Below are positions 34,561 to 44,938 of a DNA stretch of 64,000 nt, one piece after another. A program made the position numbers and the translations under genes. Origin of the DNA: Muricauda sp. MAR_2010_75 (GTDB lineage Bacteria; Bacteroidota; Bacteroidia; Flavobacteriales; Flavobacteriaceae); the NCBI RefSeq assembly GCF_000745185.1, contig NZ_JQNJ01000001.1, positions 682,001 through 746,000 on the forward strand, written 5' to 3'. Numbering within the stretch: position 1 is the stretch's first letter; each line of letters begins with the position of its first letter. A model generated the notes under the pieces. The model was not told the origin of the DNA. It did not search any database and saw only the letters and a list, made by a program, of their open reading frames with translations.

Positions 34561-37413
34561 ATGAATACAGAAGTGTTTGCCGCCAGACATATTGGCATTG
34601 CAGAAAAAGACCTGTCCCAAATGTTTGAGACCATTGGGGTGGAAAATATGGAACAACTCATTTATGAGACCATTCCTGATGATATTAAATTGAAAAAAGC
34701 CTTGGACCTTCCGGAAGGGATCAGCGAACATGAGTTCTTGACCCACATCCAGGAACTGGCTCAAAAAAACAAGGTGTTCAAAACCTATATCGGGTTAGGA
34801 TATCACGAGTCCTTTACCCCTTCCGTGATCAAACGGAACATTTTGGAAAATCCAGGATGGTATACGGCATATACGCCATATCAGGCTGAGATTGCTCAAG
34901 GCCGTTTGGAAGCTTTGTTGAATTTCCAGACCATGGTAAGCGACCTTACCGGAATGGAAATTGCCAACGCTTCCCTTTTGGATGAAAGTACCGCAGCGGC
35001 CGAGGCCATGACCATGCTGTTTGAACTCCGTTCGCGTCAGCAAAAAAAGGACGAAACCGTTAAGTTTTTTGTGTCCGAAGAAATTCTTCCACAAACCTTG
35101 AGCCTGCTAAAAACCCGAGCAATACCTTTAGGTATTGACTTGGTGGTGGGCAACCATGAAACTTTTGACTTTTCCGAGGATTTTTATGGAGCCTTACTTC
35201 AATATCCCGGAAAATTTGGGCAAGTGCATGACTATGCCGATTTTGTGGAGAAAGCCAAAGCACGTGAAATCAAAGTAGCGGTTGCTGCCGATATTTTAAG
35301 CTTGGTGCTCCTTACCCCTCCAGGGGAATGGGGCGTAGATGTTGTGGTGGGAACCACCCAGCGTTTTGGAATTCCCTTGGGCTATGGAGGTCCACACGCT
35401 GCCTTTTTTGCCACCAAAGAAGAATATAAAAGAAGCATTCCCGGAAGAATTATTGGTGTAACCAAGGACACTGATGGTAATCGGGCCTTGCGAATGGCAC
35501 TGCAAACTCGGGAACAGCACATAAAAAGGGACAAGGCCACCTCCAACATCTGTACCGCACAGGTACTTTTGGCCGTCATGGCAGGAATGTATGCCGTTTA
35601 CCATGGTCCAAACGGGTTGAAATATATTGCTGACAAGGTCCATACTCAAACCAAAAAATTGGCCAAAAGTTTGGGGTCCCTTGGCTTTGAACAATTGAAT
35701 TCCGCTTATTTTGATACCATCAAAGTAGCCGTTAATAACTCCAAACGGTTGCAGGAAGTTGCCGAAAGTAAAGGCATCAACCTAAATTATGTTGATGCGA
35801 ATACTGTTTCCATTTCTTTGAACGAGGCCGTTTCAAATGAAGATCTGAAAACACTGATCGCTTGTTTTGCTGAATCCCATGACATAAAAAATCATAGTGG
35901 GCAAGAGGTTGAGGCAGGCCATGTTATTCCACCTGCATTACAGCGAAAAGCTCCATATTTAGAGCACGAAGTGTTCAACAGCTACCACTCTGAAACCGAG
36001 TTGATGCGCTACATCAAAAAATTGGAACGGAAGGATTTGGCCCTGAACCATTCCATGATCTCCTTGGGTAGTTGTACCATGAAATTGAATGCCGCTTCGG
36101 AAATGCTTCCATTGAGTTGGGCCCATTGGAGCAATATTCATCCATTTGCCCCTCTAAATCAGGCTGAAGGGTATCAGGAAATGTTGAAAACCTTGGAGCA
36201 GCAATTAAATGTGATCACTGGATTTGCGGCAACCTCATTGCAACCCAACTCGGGCGCACAAGGAGAATATGCCGGACTGATGGTTATTCGTGCGTATCAC
36301 GAATCCAGAGGGGAAGGCCATAGAAATATTTGCCTTATTCCAGCATCGGCCCACGGAACCAATCCTGCATCGGCTGTCATGGCCGGAATGAAAGTAGTGG
36401 TGACCAAAACCGATGAGAAAGGAAACATTGATATGGCCGATTTGGAGGAAAAAGCGAACTTGCATTCCGAGAATCTTGCCGCTTTGATGGTCACCTACCC
36501 ATCCACTCATGGTGTATTTGAATCCTCCATCAAGCAGATTACCAAATTGATCCATGATAATGGAGGTCAGGTGTATATGGATGGAGCCAACATGAACGCC
36601 CAAGTTGGCCTTACCAATCCAGCTACCATCGGCGCCGATGTGTGCCACCTCAACCTTCACAAAACTTTTGCAATCCCCCACGGAGGCGGAGGTCCTGGTG
36701 TTGGTCCTATTTGTGTGGCTGAACAGTTAAAACCTTTTTTGCCCACAAATCCTGTGGTAAAAACCGGAGGTGAAGAGGCTATTACAGCCATTTCTGCAGC
36801 ACCTTGGGGCAGTTCATTGGTTTGTTTGATTTCCTACGGGTATATTAAAATGTTGGGGGCCGAAGGGCTTACCAATGCCACCAAAGCCGCGATTCTCAAT
36901 GCCAATTATATCAAAGACCGGTTGAAAGGCAAATTTGATGTCTTGTACACAGGAGAAAGAGGTAGGGCCGCCCACGAAATGATCATTGATTGTAGGCCCT
37001 TCAAAGCCAATGGCATTGAGGTGACGGATATTGCCAAACGACTCATAGATTACGGCTTTCATGCACCAACTGTGTCGTTTCCCGTAGCCGGTACCTTGAT
37101 GATCGAACCCACCGAAAGTGAGAGCCTTGTGGAATTAAATAAGTTTTGTGATGCTTTGTTGTCCATCCGAAAGGAAATTGATGAAGCTAGTGCAGACCAA
37201 CCCAATAATGTGCTCAAAAATGCACCACATACGTTGGAAATGCTCACAAGTGATTCTTGGGATTATCCCTATAATAGACAAAAGGCGGCGTTTCCGTTGC
37301 CCTATGTTGCAGAAAACAAGTTTTGGCCATCAATTAGAAGAACGGATGAAGCGTTTGGGGATCGTAATTTAATATGTACTTGCACGCCCATTGAGGCCTA
37401 CGCCGAAGTGTAG
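34561..37413 (+). CDS. gcvP: Glycine dehydrogenase (decarboxylating), P protein
   Basis: The P protein of the glycine cleavage system decarboxylates glycine with pyridoxal phosphate and passes the aminomethyl group to GcvH. This is the single-chain form of 950 residues, with both halves fused. N-terminal RHIG and GYH motifs are present and the cofactor lysine is Lys701 in LNLHKTF, followed by the glycine-rich [13 protein letters not shown] loop. gcvT and gcvH are not in the window, as is common in Bacteroidetes. It has its own promoter and a strong terminator, so it is a single-gene unit. Confidence 0.97.
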   Translation: MNTEVFAARHIGIAEKDLSQMFETIGVENMEQLIYETIPDDIKLKKALDLPEGISEHEFLTHIQELAQKNKVFKTYIGLGYHESFTPSVIKRNILENPGWYTAYTPYQAEIAQGRLEALLNFQTMVSDLTGMEIANASLLDESTAAAEAMTMLFELRSRQQKKDETVKFFVSEEILPQTLSLLKTRAIPLGIDLVVGNHETFDFSEDFYGALLQYPGKFGQVHDYADFVEKAKAREIKVAVAADILSLVLLTPPGEWGVDVVVGTTQRFGIPLGYGGPHAAFFATKEEYKRSIPGRIIGVTKDTDGNRALRMALQTREQHIKRDKATSNICTAQVLLAVMAGMYAVYHGPNGLKYIADKVHTQTKKLAKSLGSLGFEQLNSAYFDTIKVAVNNSKRLQEVAESKGINLNYVDANTVSISLNEAVSNEDLKTLIACFAESHDIKNHSGQEVEAGHVIPPALQRKAPYLEHEVFNSYHSETELMRYIKKLERKDLALNHSMISLGSCTMKLNAASEMLPLSWAHWSNIHPFAPLNQAEGYQEMLKTLEQQLNVITGFAATSLQPNSGAQGEYAGLMVIRAYHESRGEGHRNICLIPASAHGTNPASAVMAGMKVVVTKTDEKGNIDMADLEEKANLHSENLAALMVTYPSTHGVFESSIKQITKLIHDNGGQVYMDGANMNAQVGLTNPATIGADVCHLNLHKTFAIPHGGGGPGVGPICVAEQLKPFLPTNPVVKTGGEEAITAISAAPWGSSLVCLISYGYIKMLGAEGLTNATKAAILNANYIKDRLKGKFDVLYTGERGRAAHEMIIDCRPFKANGIEVTDIAKRLIDYGFHAPTVSFPVAGTLMIEPTESESLVELNKFCDALLSIRKEIDEASADQPNNVLKNAPHTLEMLTSDSWDYPYNRQKAAFPLPYVAENKFWPSIRRTDEAFGDRNLICTCTPIEAYAEV

Positions 37414-37434
37414 CCAACCCATGATATGTAGTGG

Positions 37435-37475
37435 AAAATAGCCTTGATTTGAAAATAAAATCAAGGCTATTTTGA
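37435..37475 (+). terminator. Terminator of gcvP
   Basis: A 16-base perfect stem (AAAATAGCCTTGATTT at 37435-37450, its complement at 37458-37473) surrounds a seven-base loop and ends in T. It begins 22 bases after the gcvP stop. Confidence 0.9.
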
Positions 37476-37575
37476 TTCTAAATGGATGTTGATCTCGCCT
37501 TGGACACTGTAAAAAGTATTATGCATGCATAACACCTAAATATTTGTTCACTATCTTTCAGGTAAAACCTCTACC

Positions 37576-38634
37576 ATGGAGATTGGCATCACAGGAACTG
37601 GAAGTTATATTCCAGCAATTGTCACCAAGAATGAAGACTTTTTGAACCACACTTTTTTGGAAAATGACGGTTCTAGCTTCCAACAAGATAACGCAGTCAT
37701 TATTGAAAAATTCAAATCTATCACTGGAATTGCGGAACGGCGATATGCACCATCCAACCTGAAGACTTCTGATATGGGTTTTTTGGCCGCTCAAAAGGCC
37801 ATTGAGGATTCTGGAATAGATCCAGAAGAACTGGATTACATCATCTTTGCCCATAATTTTGGCGACTTAACCTATGGAAAGATTCAGGGGGACATACTAC
37901 CGAGTCTTGCTAGTCGGGTGAAACATCTGCTTCGCATTAAAAATCCAAAGTGTGTATGTTATGATATCATTTTTGGATGCCCAGGATGGATTGAGGGTGC
38001 CATCCAAGCCTCTGCCTTTATTAAAAGTGGCATGGCCAAAAAATGCTTGGTCATTGGGGGAGAGACACTATCTCGGGTGGTAGACAAACATGATCGTGAC
38101 AGTATGATTTTTTCGGACGGTGCCGGGGCAGCCATTTTTGAGGCCAATCCTAAATCGGGAGAAGTATTGGCGCACGCCACTGAAACATACGCCAACGAAG
38201 AAGCTTATTACCTCTACTTTGACAAGTCCAATGAAGAAGGGGCTTGCACAAATACGCGCTATATTAAAATGAATGGGCGCAAAATTTATGAATTTGCCTG
38301 TACCCACGTACCACAAGCCATGAAAGATTGTTTGGACCAAAGTGGCGTGGACGTTGATTCGGTTAAAAAGATATTCATACATCAGGCCAATGAAAAAATG
38401 GATGAGGCCATTGTAAAACGGTTTTATAGATTGTATCAAAAAGAAGTGCCCAAAAACATCATGCCCATGAGCATCCATAAATTGGGCAACAGTTCTGTGG
38501 CCACCGTTCCTACCTTATTCGATTTGGTTACCAAAGGAGAAATGCCGGTACATCAATTAGAAAAGGGAGATGTTGTTATGTTTGCAAGCGTTGGCGCCGG
38601 AATGAATATCAACGCTATGGTTTATAGATACTAA
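37576..38634 (+). CDS. 3-oxoacyl-ACP synthase III-like (KAS III family) enzyme
   Basis: The thiolase fold is complete, with the Cys-His-Asn triad: Cys135 in IFGCPGW, His269 in FIHQAN and Asn305 in LGNSSVATVPT. The 352-residue length is slightly longer than FabH (~320). The FabH-like group contains enzymes for fatty acid initiation, beta-ketoacid and aryl polyene or resorcinol synthesis. No fab, ACP or other lipid genes lie nearby, so I would not call it fabH; it probably is a second KAS III-type enzyme. It follows the gcvP terminator and stands alone. Confidence 0.88.
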   Translation: MEIGITGTGSYIPAIVTKNEDFLNHTFLENDGSSFQQDNAVIIEKFKSITGIAERRYAPSNLKTSDMGFLAAQKAIEDSGIDPEELDYIIFAHNFGDLTYGKIQGDILPSLASRVKHLLRIKNPKCVCYDIIFGCPGWIEGAIQASAFIKSGMAKKCLVIGGETLSRVVDKHDRDSMIFSDGAGAAIFEANPKSGEVLAHATETYANEEAYYLYFDKSNEEGACTNTRYIKMNGRKIYEFACTHVPQAMKDCLDQSGVDVDSVKKIFIHQANEKMDEAIVKRFYRLYQKEVPKNIMPMSIHKLGNSSVATVPTLFDLVTKGEMPVHQLEKGDVVMFASVGAGMNINAMVYRY

Positions 38635-38640
38635 CCACAA

Positions 38641-38672
38641 AGTTCAAGAACCAAGTTCAAAAGAGAGTTCAA
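38641..38672. repeat. Three short AGTTCAA repeats
   Basis: AGTTCAA occurs at 38641-38647, 38654-38660 and 38666-38672, with a period of 12-13 bases, just after the KAS III-like stop. Similar short AG/TTCAA filler occurs between flavobacterial genes; its meaning is unknown. Confidence 0.5.
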
Positions 38673-38750
38673 CCAAGTAGAGGCTTACATCAAACCCCAA
38701 TAACACAAGATCTTCTGGGATATTTGATTTGTTTTTTAGAATTTTAGCAG

Positions 38751-39596
38751 ATGCGAATCAGCATTGTAATCCCTGCACATAACGAAGCTGTCTACCTCAA
38801 GGATTGCTTGGATTCTTTTGTGGCACAAACCCACAAGCCTGATGAAGTTATTGTTGTGGATGATAATTCAACAGACAACACCTTTGCCATTGCCAGTGAA
38901 TTTGCCAAAATATATGATTGGATAAAAGTGGTCCAGCGAGAATCTGCAAATGAACATAGTCCTGGAAAAAAAGTGGTGGACACCTTTAATTTTGGGCTTA
39001 AACATGCTTCAGATTATAATTTGATCGGCAAATTTGATGCGGATATTATCCTGCCCACCAACTATTTTGAAGAAATCCTGAACCGGTTTCAAGCCAATTG
39101 GAAACTGGGTATGTGCTCTGGATTGCTGTACATCAAAAAAGATAATAACTGGATTTACGAGAACATTGCCGATAAAACCCATATCCGTGGCCCCATAAAA
39201 CTGTACCACAAAGTCTGTTTTGACAAGATTGGTGGCTTGCGCCCCGGTGTAGGATGGGACACTGTGGACATCCTTCTGGCCCAATACCACGATTTTGAGA
39301 CTTTGACGGTTCCCGAACTCCATGTAAAACACCTTCGCCCCACGGGCCATGGATATAGTTCCAAGAAATATCAGACCAAAGGAGAGGCCATGTACAAAAT
39401 GCGCTACGGTATCGTCCTCACTAAAATCGCTGCGCTTAAAATGGCTTGGCAGGCCGAGAGTATTCTTTTATATTTTCAAGCAGTTTTTGGTTATCTCATA
39501 GCATTATTTCAACAACAGCCCCGATACGTTTCCAAAGAGGAAGGGAAATTCATTAGAACATATCGATGGAAGGGCATTTGGTCTAAATTATCTTGA
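38751..39596 (+). CDS. Family 2 glycosyltransferase
   Basis: A GT-A fold enzyme: the N-terminus MRISIVIPAHNEAVYLKDCL and VVDDNSTDNTF are the family 2 donor-binding blocks, and the metal-binding DxD is Asp96-Ala-Asp98 in GKFDADIILP. Residues ~230-260 hold a possible membrane-associated stretch (ILLYFQAVFGYLIALF). At 281 residues it fits a small transferase attaching a sugar to a lipid or polysaccharide acceptor. It stands between unrelated genes, so the pathway is unknown. Confidence 0.9.
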   Translation: MRISIVIPAHNEAVYLKDCLDSFVAQTHKPDEVIVVDDNSTDNTFAIASEFAKIYDWIKVVQRESANEHSPGKKVVDTFNFGLKHASDYNLIGKFDADIILPTNYFEEILNRFQANWKLGMCSGLLYIKKDNNWIYENIADKTHIRGPIKLYHKVCFDKIGGLRPGVGWDTVDILLAQYHDFETLTVPELHVKHLRPTGHGYSSKKYQTKGEAMYKMRYGIVLTKIAALKMAWQAESILLYFQAVFGYLIALFQQQPRYVSKEEGKFIRTYRWKGIWSKLS

Positions 39597-39622
39597 CCAC
39601 AATAAAATAGATTTCCCTATTC

Positions 39623-39630
39623 TATCTTTG
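39623..39630 (+). promoter_or_regulatory. Candidate -7 box for the GNAT gene
   Basis: TATCTTTG is an exact TAnnTTTG match 22 bases before the ATG at 39653. No -33 element was found at the right spacing. Confidence 0.4.
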
Positions 39631-39652
39631 TACTGCACACCAATTTTTGTCG

Positions 39653-40162
39653 ATGAGTATCATAATACGGCCAGCAGAAACCAAGGATGTAAAGGTTATC
39701 TTGGAAATCATAAACCACGAAATTCTTCACTCAACCGTGGTATATGATTATAAGGAGCGTACCTATGAGCAGCAGCTGGCATGGTTTGAAAAAAAACTAC
39801 AGGACAACATGCCTGTAATCGTTGCTGAAAATGAAGAAAAGGTAGTAGGCTTTGGTACGTTTGGGATTTTTAGGCCTTGGGATGCCTATCAATATAGTGT
39901 GGAACATTCAATTTACACCCATCATACTTGCAGGGGAATGGGAATCGGCAAACTTATTATGTCAGAACTGATTCGACTGGCTACCGAACAAGGCTACCAT
40001 ACCATGATTGCAGGCGTGGATGCCTCAAACAAGGGCAGTTTTGAATTCCACAAAAAATTTGGCTTCCAAGAAATAGGCACGTTCAAAGAAGTGGGCTACA
40101 AATTTGACCAGTGGTTGGATTTGATTTTTATGCAGTTGTTCCTCAAAAAGGATAGAGATTAA
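39653..40162 (+). CDS. GNAT acetyltransferase, phosphinothricin N-acetyltransferase-like
   Basis: A 169-residue acetyl-CoA-dependent enzyme: IIIRPAETKDVKVILEI at the start, ERTYEQQLAWFEKK, and the acetyl-CoA loop THHTCRGMGIGKLIM with the Arg-Gly-Met-Gly-Ile-Gly pattern. The VDASNKGSFEFHKKFGFQEIG end fits the Pat/Bar group, which acetylates phosphinothricin or, more often in bacteria, methionine sulfone/sulfoximine-type amines. I use the ATG at 39653 rather than the preceding TTG. It converges with the pafA-like gene with no gap between the stops. Confidence 0.9.
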   Translation: MSIIIRPAETKDVKVILEIINHEILHSTVVYDYKERTYEQQLAWFEKKLQDNMPVIVAENEEKVVGFGTFGIFRPWDAYQYSVEHSIYTHHTCRGMGIGKLIMSELIRLATEQGYHTMIAGVDASNKGSFEFHKKFGFQEIGTFKEVGYKFDQWLDLIFMQLFLKKDRD

Positions 40163-41833
40163 CTACTGCAATACCTCCCCAATCGGCTTACCGGTAGTCC
40201 CATTTGGGAACGCTATACCCAACAAGGCCGCAATGGTAGGTGCTATATCAGGAATCTCTGTTCGGTCTACCGTACTACCCTGTTTTATTCCCTTTCCATA
40301 GAAAAGCAATGGGGCGTGGGTGTCATAAATCATTGGCGAGCCGTGAGTAGAACCTGTTCTTCCGTAGGAGATAAACCCAGGTCTTGGTACAAACAAAATA
40401 TCCCCAGAACGTTTTTGGTTGTACCCATTTTGCAAAATATAGGGAATCCCCTCGGTATACTCATTGGTCCACATTTGATGGCCCGTGTAGACTTGATTTA
40501 CAGCTTCGTAGGTGAGCAGTTCCTTAGCAATTTCTTCTTCTGCATCATCTAGGTCAATATCCAAGTTGGTTAGGATTTTATGGTCCAAGAATATTTGGTA
40601 ATTGGAAATGTTCTTTACCACATCGGTAGTGCCGTACTTGTACTGCAAAAACTCATTGAATTCTTCCCGCATTCCATCCATGTCCAAATAGCCTGCTGGT
40701 ATTTTCTGGTCCGCCAAATAGGCTGGAACATTAATGGCCGCATGGTCCGCAGTCAAAAACACAGTGTATTCCCCTACTCCAACTTTTTCATCCAGAACAG
40801 TAAGAATTCGGGCTAAATCTTGATCTAACCGCAAATAGGTATCTTGTACCTCTTTCGAGTTTACCCCAAAAAAATGACCTACATAATCCGTACTGGAAAA
40901 ACTGATGGCCAAGAAATCGGTTATTGTATCCGCCCCCAAATCTTCGCCCTCCAAAGCGGCCAAAGCAAAATCGGCAGTAATACTATTCCCATAAGGTGTT
41001 TTACGGAGCAATTCAAACTGACTGTTGGCTTCCCAAATTGTTGGAAGATCATGTGGGAAAGTATTGGTTGTTTCCCCATCCAAAACTCCTTCATAGCTAT
41101 TGGCATCGAGGCCACTCTCCACATACGTATTGATAGGTTTTAACGTATTCCATGGTTTCTTATAAGCCTCCACTTCGTCAGAAGCATTAAAACTGTTCAC
41201 CCATTGCGGCAAAGCATCCATATAAAACGAACTTGTTATCCAATTGCCGGTGTTTCCTCCTTCAAACCAATAGGCCGCATTGGCTGTATGTCCACCTGGC
41301 AGTACCGCTCCCCTGTCCTTCAAGGAAACCGCTATTACCTTGCCCCTTTGTTGGGTATGCAGTCGCAATTGATCGGTGATGGTGGTGGTGATCATTCGGT
41401 GGGGCGACATTTTACCTGCATCGGATGTGGTACCCACCGATTCATAACTATCATCACCGGCACAATACACTTCTTCTCCAGTTTCCTTATCGTACCAATT
41501 GTTTCCTATGATTCCGTGGGTAGCTGGTGTGGTTCCAGTATATACCGATGCATGTCCTGGTCCCGTACTGGTGGGCGAATAGTTAAAATGGTTGTTTTTG
41601 CAATTAAATCCATCATTTACCAACCGTTTAAAACCTCCTTCACCATAATGGTTCCAAAAACGAGTAAGGTAGTCGTACCGCATTTGGTCTACCACAATAC
41701 CGACCACCAATTTGGGTGATTGGGCTATTTCTACAGGAGCTTTTTCCTCTATGTTCTTCTTTCTATGCTGACCATTGGTAAAGGTGGTAATACAAAAAGC
41801 GAGCAACAGTAAAATAAGGTTGTTGTTTTTCAT
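40163..41833 (-). CDS. PafA-like periplasmic alkaline phosphatase
   Basis: After a signal peptide ending TNGQ, this 556-residue protein is a two-metal alkaline phosphatase: Asp49 in VVDQMRYDY, Thr90 as nucleophile in SPTSTGPGHASVYTG, Asn in GNNWYD, then Lys172 and Arg174 in SLKDRG, matching the Lys-x-Arg of the well-studied PafA (Elizabethkingia) phosphate site, and later metal ligands in LTADHA and GSTHGSP. PafA frees phosphate from monoesters and is important in organic-phosphorus use by Bacteroidetes, often without regulation by phosphate. It is a single-gene unit here. Confidence 0.92.
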   Translation of the reverse strand: MKNNNLILLLLAFCITTFTNGQHRKKNIEEKAPVEIAQSPKLVVGIVVDQMRYDYLTRFWNHYGEGGFKRLVNDGFNCKNNHFNYSPTSTGPGHASVYTGTTPATHGIIGNNWYDKETGEEVYCAGDDSYESVGTTSDAGKMSPHRMITTTITDQLRLHTQQRGKVIAVSLKDRGAVLPGGHTANAAYWFEGGNTGNWITSSFYMDALPQWVNSFNASDEVEAYKKPWNTLKPINTYVESGLDANSYEGVLDGETTNTFPHDLPTIWEANSQFELLRKTPYGNSITADFALAALEGEDLGADTITDFLAISFSSTDYVGHFFGVNSKEVQDTYLRLDQDLARILTVLDEKVGVGEYTVFLTADHAAINVPAYLADQKIPAGYLDMDGMREEFNEFLQYKYGTTDVVKNISNYQIFLDHKILTNLDIDLDDAEEEIAKELLTYEAVNQVYTGHQMWTNEYTEGIPYILQNGYNQKRSGDILFVPRPGFISYGRTGSTHGSPMIYDTHAPLLFYGKGIKQGSTVDRTEIPDIAPTIAALLGIAFPNGTTGKPIGEVLQ

Positions 41834-41952
41834 GGGTTGGATTTATCAAAAACGATAACAAAACTATTCATTTATCCTGTTTAATATTTTAATTGAAGGT
41901 TAAAAGCTTAACAATATTCTTATTTTTATGCCCGCAAGTCCAATTTAAGCGC

Positions 41953-42690
41953 ATGAAATATCTTGAAGCGATTGGAAAGTACTTCATCATGATATGGGAA
42001 GTATTTAAAAAGCCTACCAAGTGGCCCATCATGAAATCCTTGATCTTAAAGGAAATTGATGATCTCATTTATGGAGCCATGGGCATCATCATATTTATCT
42101 CTTTCTTCATAGGGGGTGTTGTTACCATTCAAACGGCTCTCAATTTAAATAGCCCTCTTTTGCCCAAAAGTCTTATTGGGTTTGCCACTCGTCAATCCGT
42201 GATTTTGGAGTTCGCGCCCACTTTCACTTCCATTATTATGGCAGGAAAGGTAGGGTCTTACATTACTTCGAGTATTGGGACCATGCGTGTTACCGAACAG
42301 ATTGATGCCTTGGAGGTAATGGGGGTAAACTCCTTGAACTATCTGGTTTTTCCAAAAATCATTGCCACCATGATCTACCCTTTTGCCGTGGCCATTTCCA
42401 TGTTCGTAGGTATTTTGGGTGGTTGGGTCGCTGCTGTTTTTGGCGGGTATGCGCCCAGTGGAGAATTTATACAAGGGCTGCAATTGGATTTTGATTCGTT
42501 CCATGTTACCTACGCTTTTATAAAATCCATTGTTTTCGCCTTTGTCATTGCCACGGTACCTTCATACCATGGATTTTACATGACAGGTGGTGCCTTGGAA
42601 GTGGGTAAGGCCAGTACCACGGCCTTTGTTTGGACCAGTGTTGTTATCATTATAGTGAACTACCTATTAACCCAATTACTCCTTGGCTAA
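41953..42690 (+). CDS. mlaE: MlaE-type ABC permease
   Basis: I start at MKYLEAIGKYF (41953); upstream in-frame codons give an unlikely extension. The 245-residue protein has the permease fold of MlaE/TTG2B, with GKVGSYITSSIGTMRVTEQIDALEVMG being the conserved coupling region (cut here into known blocks GKVGSYITSSIGTMR and EQIDALEVMG). These transporters move phospholipids between the membranes and keep the outer leaflet asymmetric. The ATPase gene begins within the stop codon. No MCE/MlaD gene is adjacent. Confidence 0.93.
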   Translation: MKYLEAIGKYFIMIWEVFKKPTKWPIMKSLILKEIDDLIYGAMGIIIFISFFIGGVVTIQTALNLNSPLLPKSLIGFATRQSVILEFAPTFTSIIMAGKVGSYITSSIGTMRVTEQIDALEVMGVNSLNYLVFPKIIATMIYPFAVAISMFVGILGGWVAAVFGGYAPSGEFIQGLQLDFDSFHVTYAFIKSIVFAFVIATVPSYHGFYMTGGALEVGKASTTAFVWTSVVIIIVNYLLTQLLLG

Positions 42691-43457
42691 TGATCGAAGT
42701 GGAAAACATACACAAATCTTTTGGGGACAACCATGTGCTCAAGGGCATATCAACCATCTTTGAAAAAGGAAAGACCAATCTGATCATAGGACAGAGTGGT
42801 TCGGGCAAAACGGTTTTTATAAAGTGCTTGCTGGGCCTTTTTGAACCTGACGAAGGGCAAATTTGTTATAACGGGCAGTATTATTCTGAGCTTTCCGCAA
42901 AAGAACGCCGTGATCTTCGCCAAGAAATGGGCATGGTTTTCCAAGGTAGTGCCCTATTTGATTCCATGACTGTGGAAGGCAATGTAATGTTCCCTTTGGA
43001 CATGTTCACCAAGCAATCCAAAGCTGAAATGCAAGATCGGGTGGATTTTGTTTTGGAACGTGTCAACCTTATTGACGCCCATAAAAAATATCCTGCCGAA
43101 ATTTCCGGAGGGATGCAAAAACGGGTGGCCATTGCCCGGGCCATTGTAATGAACCCGAAATATCTGTTCTGCGACGAACCCAATTCTGGCCTCGATCCCA
43201 AAACGGCCATTCTAATTGATAATTTGATTCAAGAGATTACCCAGGAATATGATATAACCACCGTAATAAACACCCACGACATGAACTCCGTGATGGAAAT
43301 TGGGGAAAAAATCATCTTCCTAAAAAATGGGCACAAAGAATGGGAAGGCACCAACAAAGAAATCTTTAAAACGGACAACCAGGCTGTAACCGATTTTGTG
43401 TATTCCTCAGAACTCTTTAAAAAAGTGCGCCAAATGTACATTGAGGAACGAAACTGA
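42690..43457 (+). CDS. mlaF: MlaF-type ABC ATPase
   Basis: The start is the ATG overlapping the permease stop (TAATG at 42688-42692), so the two are coupled. The 255-residue protein has Walker A GQSGSGKT (34-41), Q loop VFQGSALFDSMTV, signature ISGGMQKR and Walker B FCDEPNSGLDP, plus the H loop INTHDM. It drives the MlaE permease in lipid transport. MlaD-like MCE protein, which would contact the lipid, must be encoded elsewhere. Confidence 0.94.
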   Translation: MIEVENIHKSFGDNHVLKGISTIFEKGKTNLIIGQSGSGKTVFIKCLLGLFEPDEGQICYNGQYYSELSAKERRDLRQEMGMVFQGSALFDSMTVEGNVMFPLDMFTKQSKAEMQDRVDFVLERVNLIDAHKKYPAEISGGMQKRVAIARAIVMNPKYLFCDEPNSGLDPKTAILIDNLIQEITQEYDITTVINTHDMNSVMEIGEKIIFLKNGHKEWEGTNKEIFKTDNQAVTDFVYSSELFKKVRQMYIEERN

Positions 43458-43477
43458 ATCGAACATCGAAGAAAAGA

Positions 43478-44932
43478 TTATTTTGCTTCATTGATCACCA
43501 AGGTAGAATCCTGGAGCCTTATCTTTAACCAACTCAACATTTTTTTGGTATCCGTATCTTTTTGACTGCTTCCTGTACCGTCCTTCCATTTTACCTCAAA
43601 AACCGGAACGGTATCAAGTTTGTCAAAGTCGGTCTGTATTCTATAGGAAAAGCCCATACTTGCCAAGTTTTCATAATTGGCCTTGGCCTCGGCACTGATT
43701 ACGGAAAAAGGTATTTGCTTCCCTACACTTCTGGTTAAATTGGCCACTTCTTCCTCCAATAAACGTATCTGTTCATCTTTATTGAGGAGTTCGGCCTTGT
43801 TCTTTTCATAAAGCTCGCTGACATAGGTAAACTTCTCCTCCGAGTCGTCTTTACCTCCCTGAATGATGTGGAGCTCGGCATCTTTCAATCGTGCATATTG
43901 ATTTTTTTGGACACGCCAGGTATTCACTACATTCTCTGGAATCAATTCATCGCCCATACAAACCACTTCAATAAGCGAGGTACCATCATCCACATATTCA
44001 ATTTTCGTTAAATTATCCACATACCTACCGGCTCCATCAAATTGATATACCTCAATGGTTTCCTTCAAAAATTCTTGGGCCTGTTTTTTGAAGAGTGATT
44101 CTTGGAAAACCTGATAAAATGTAAATCCAGCTGGAATCATCACCAAAATACCGGTAATGGAAGCCAATCGGGCGATCAATCGTCTTCTGTGGGAATTGGC
44201 ATAACGGACCATGGGAAATCGCAGAAACTTGATGACCAAAAAAGTGGCCAATCCAATAAATATGGTATTTATTGTGAATAAGTACATGGCCCCGGCCGCA
44301 TACCAAGGTTTGCCAATGGCCAGTCCAAATCCCACCGTACAGAGTGGTGGCATCAATGCGGTTGCAATGGCAACTCCAAAAATAACACTGGCAATGGTCC
44401 CTTTTTTGGCACGGGCGATCACAAGGGCAAGTCCACCAAAAAATGCAATCAACACATCCCGGATATCCGGCTTGGTACGGGCCAACAATTCGGATGATTC
44501 ATCGCGTAGCGGAAAAAGATAGAAGAACAAAAAAGCAGTGATCACACTCAAGACCACCATTACGGTAAAGTTTTTGAGTGATCTTCGCAAGGTATCAATA
44601 TCATTGATGGCCAAAGACATCCCCATGCCTAAAATGGGGCCCATTAGTGGAGAGATCAACATTGCACCAATAACAACGGCTGTGGAATTTGCATTCAACC
44701 CAACAGAAGCGATAAAAATAGAACAGACCAAAATCCAAGAAGTGTGTCCCTTAAATGGAATATCGGCTATAATGGATTCTTTGGTGGCAACGGCATCCGT
44801 ATTGGAACGGATTTCCAACAAATCGGACATAAACTTCCCAACACTGCCCAAAAGTCCTTTGAAGTCTTTTTTAACTTCATCTCCACTTTCCTGCTCTGGA
44901 GTTTTTCCCTCACCAAACTGTTGCTCACTCAT
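43478..44932 (-). CDS. DUF389 membrane protein
   Basis: The membrane part (~65-270) shows the DUF389 blocks: ASVGLNANSTAVVIGAMLIS and PLMGPILGMGMSLAINDID, then ALMPPLCTVGFGLA. DUF389 proteins occur across bacteria and archaea with no known substrate, sometimes annotated as TIGR00341 hypothetical or TIGR00271 transporters. The C-terminal ~200 residues are soluble, with a coiled-coil region (EKNKAELLNKDEQIRLLEEE). It is six bases after the mannose-1-phosphate guanylyltransferase gene on the same strand, so co-transcribed, but with no clear functional link. Confidence 0.88.
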   Translation of the reverse strand: MSEQQFGEGKTPEQESGDEVKKDFKGLLGSVGKFMSDLLEIRSNTDAVATKESIIADIPFKGHTSWILVCSIFIASVGLNANSTAVVIGAMLISPLMGPILGMGMSLAINDIDTLRRSLKNFTVMVVLSVITAFLFFYLFPLRDESSELLARTKPDIRDVLIAFFGGLALVIARAKKGTIASVIFGVAIATALMPPLCTVGFGLAIGKPWYAAGAMYLFTINTIFIGLATFLVIKFLRFPMVRYANSHRRRLIARLASITGILVMIPAGFTFYQVFQESLFKKQAQEFLKETIEVYQFDGAGRYVDNLTKIEYVDDGTSLIEVVCMGDELIPENVVNTWRVQKNQYARLKDAELHIIQGGKDDSEEKFTYVSELYEKNKAELLNKDEQIRLLEEEVANLTRSVGKQIPFSVISAEAKANYENLASMGFSYRIQTDFDKLDTVPVFEVKWKDGTGSSQKDTDTKKMLSWLKIRLQDSTLVINEAK

Positions 44933-44938
44933 ATATAT

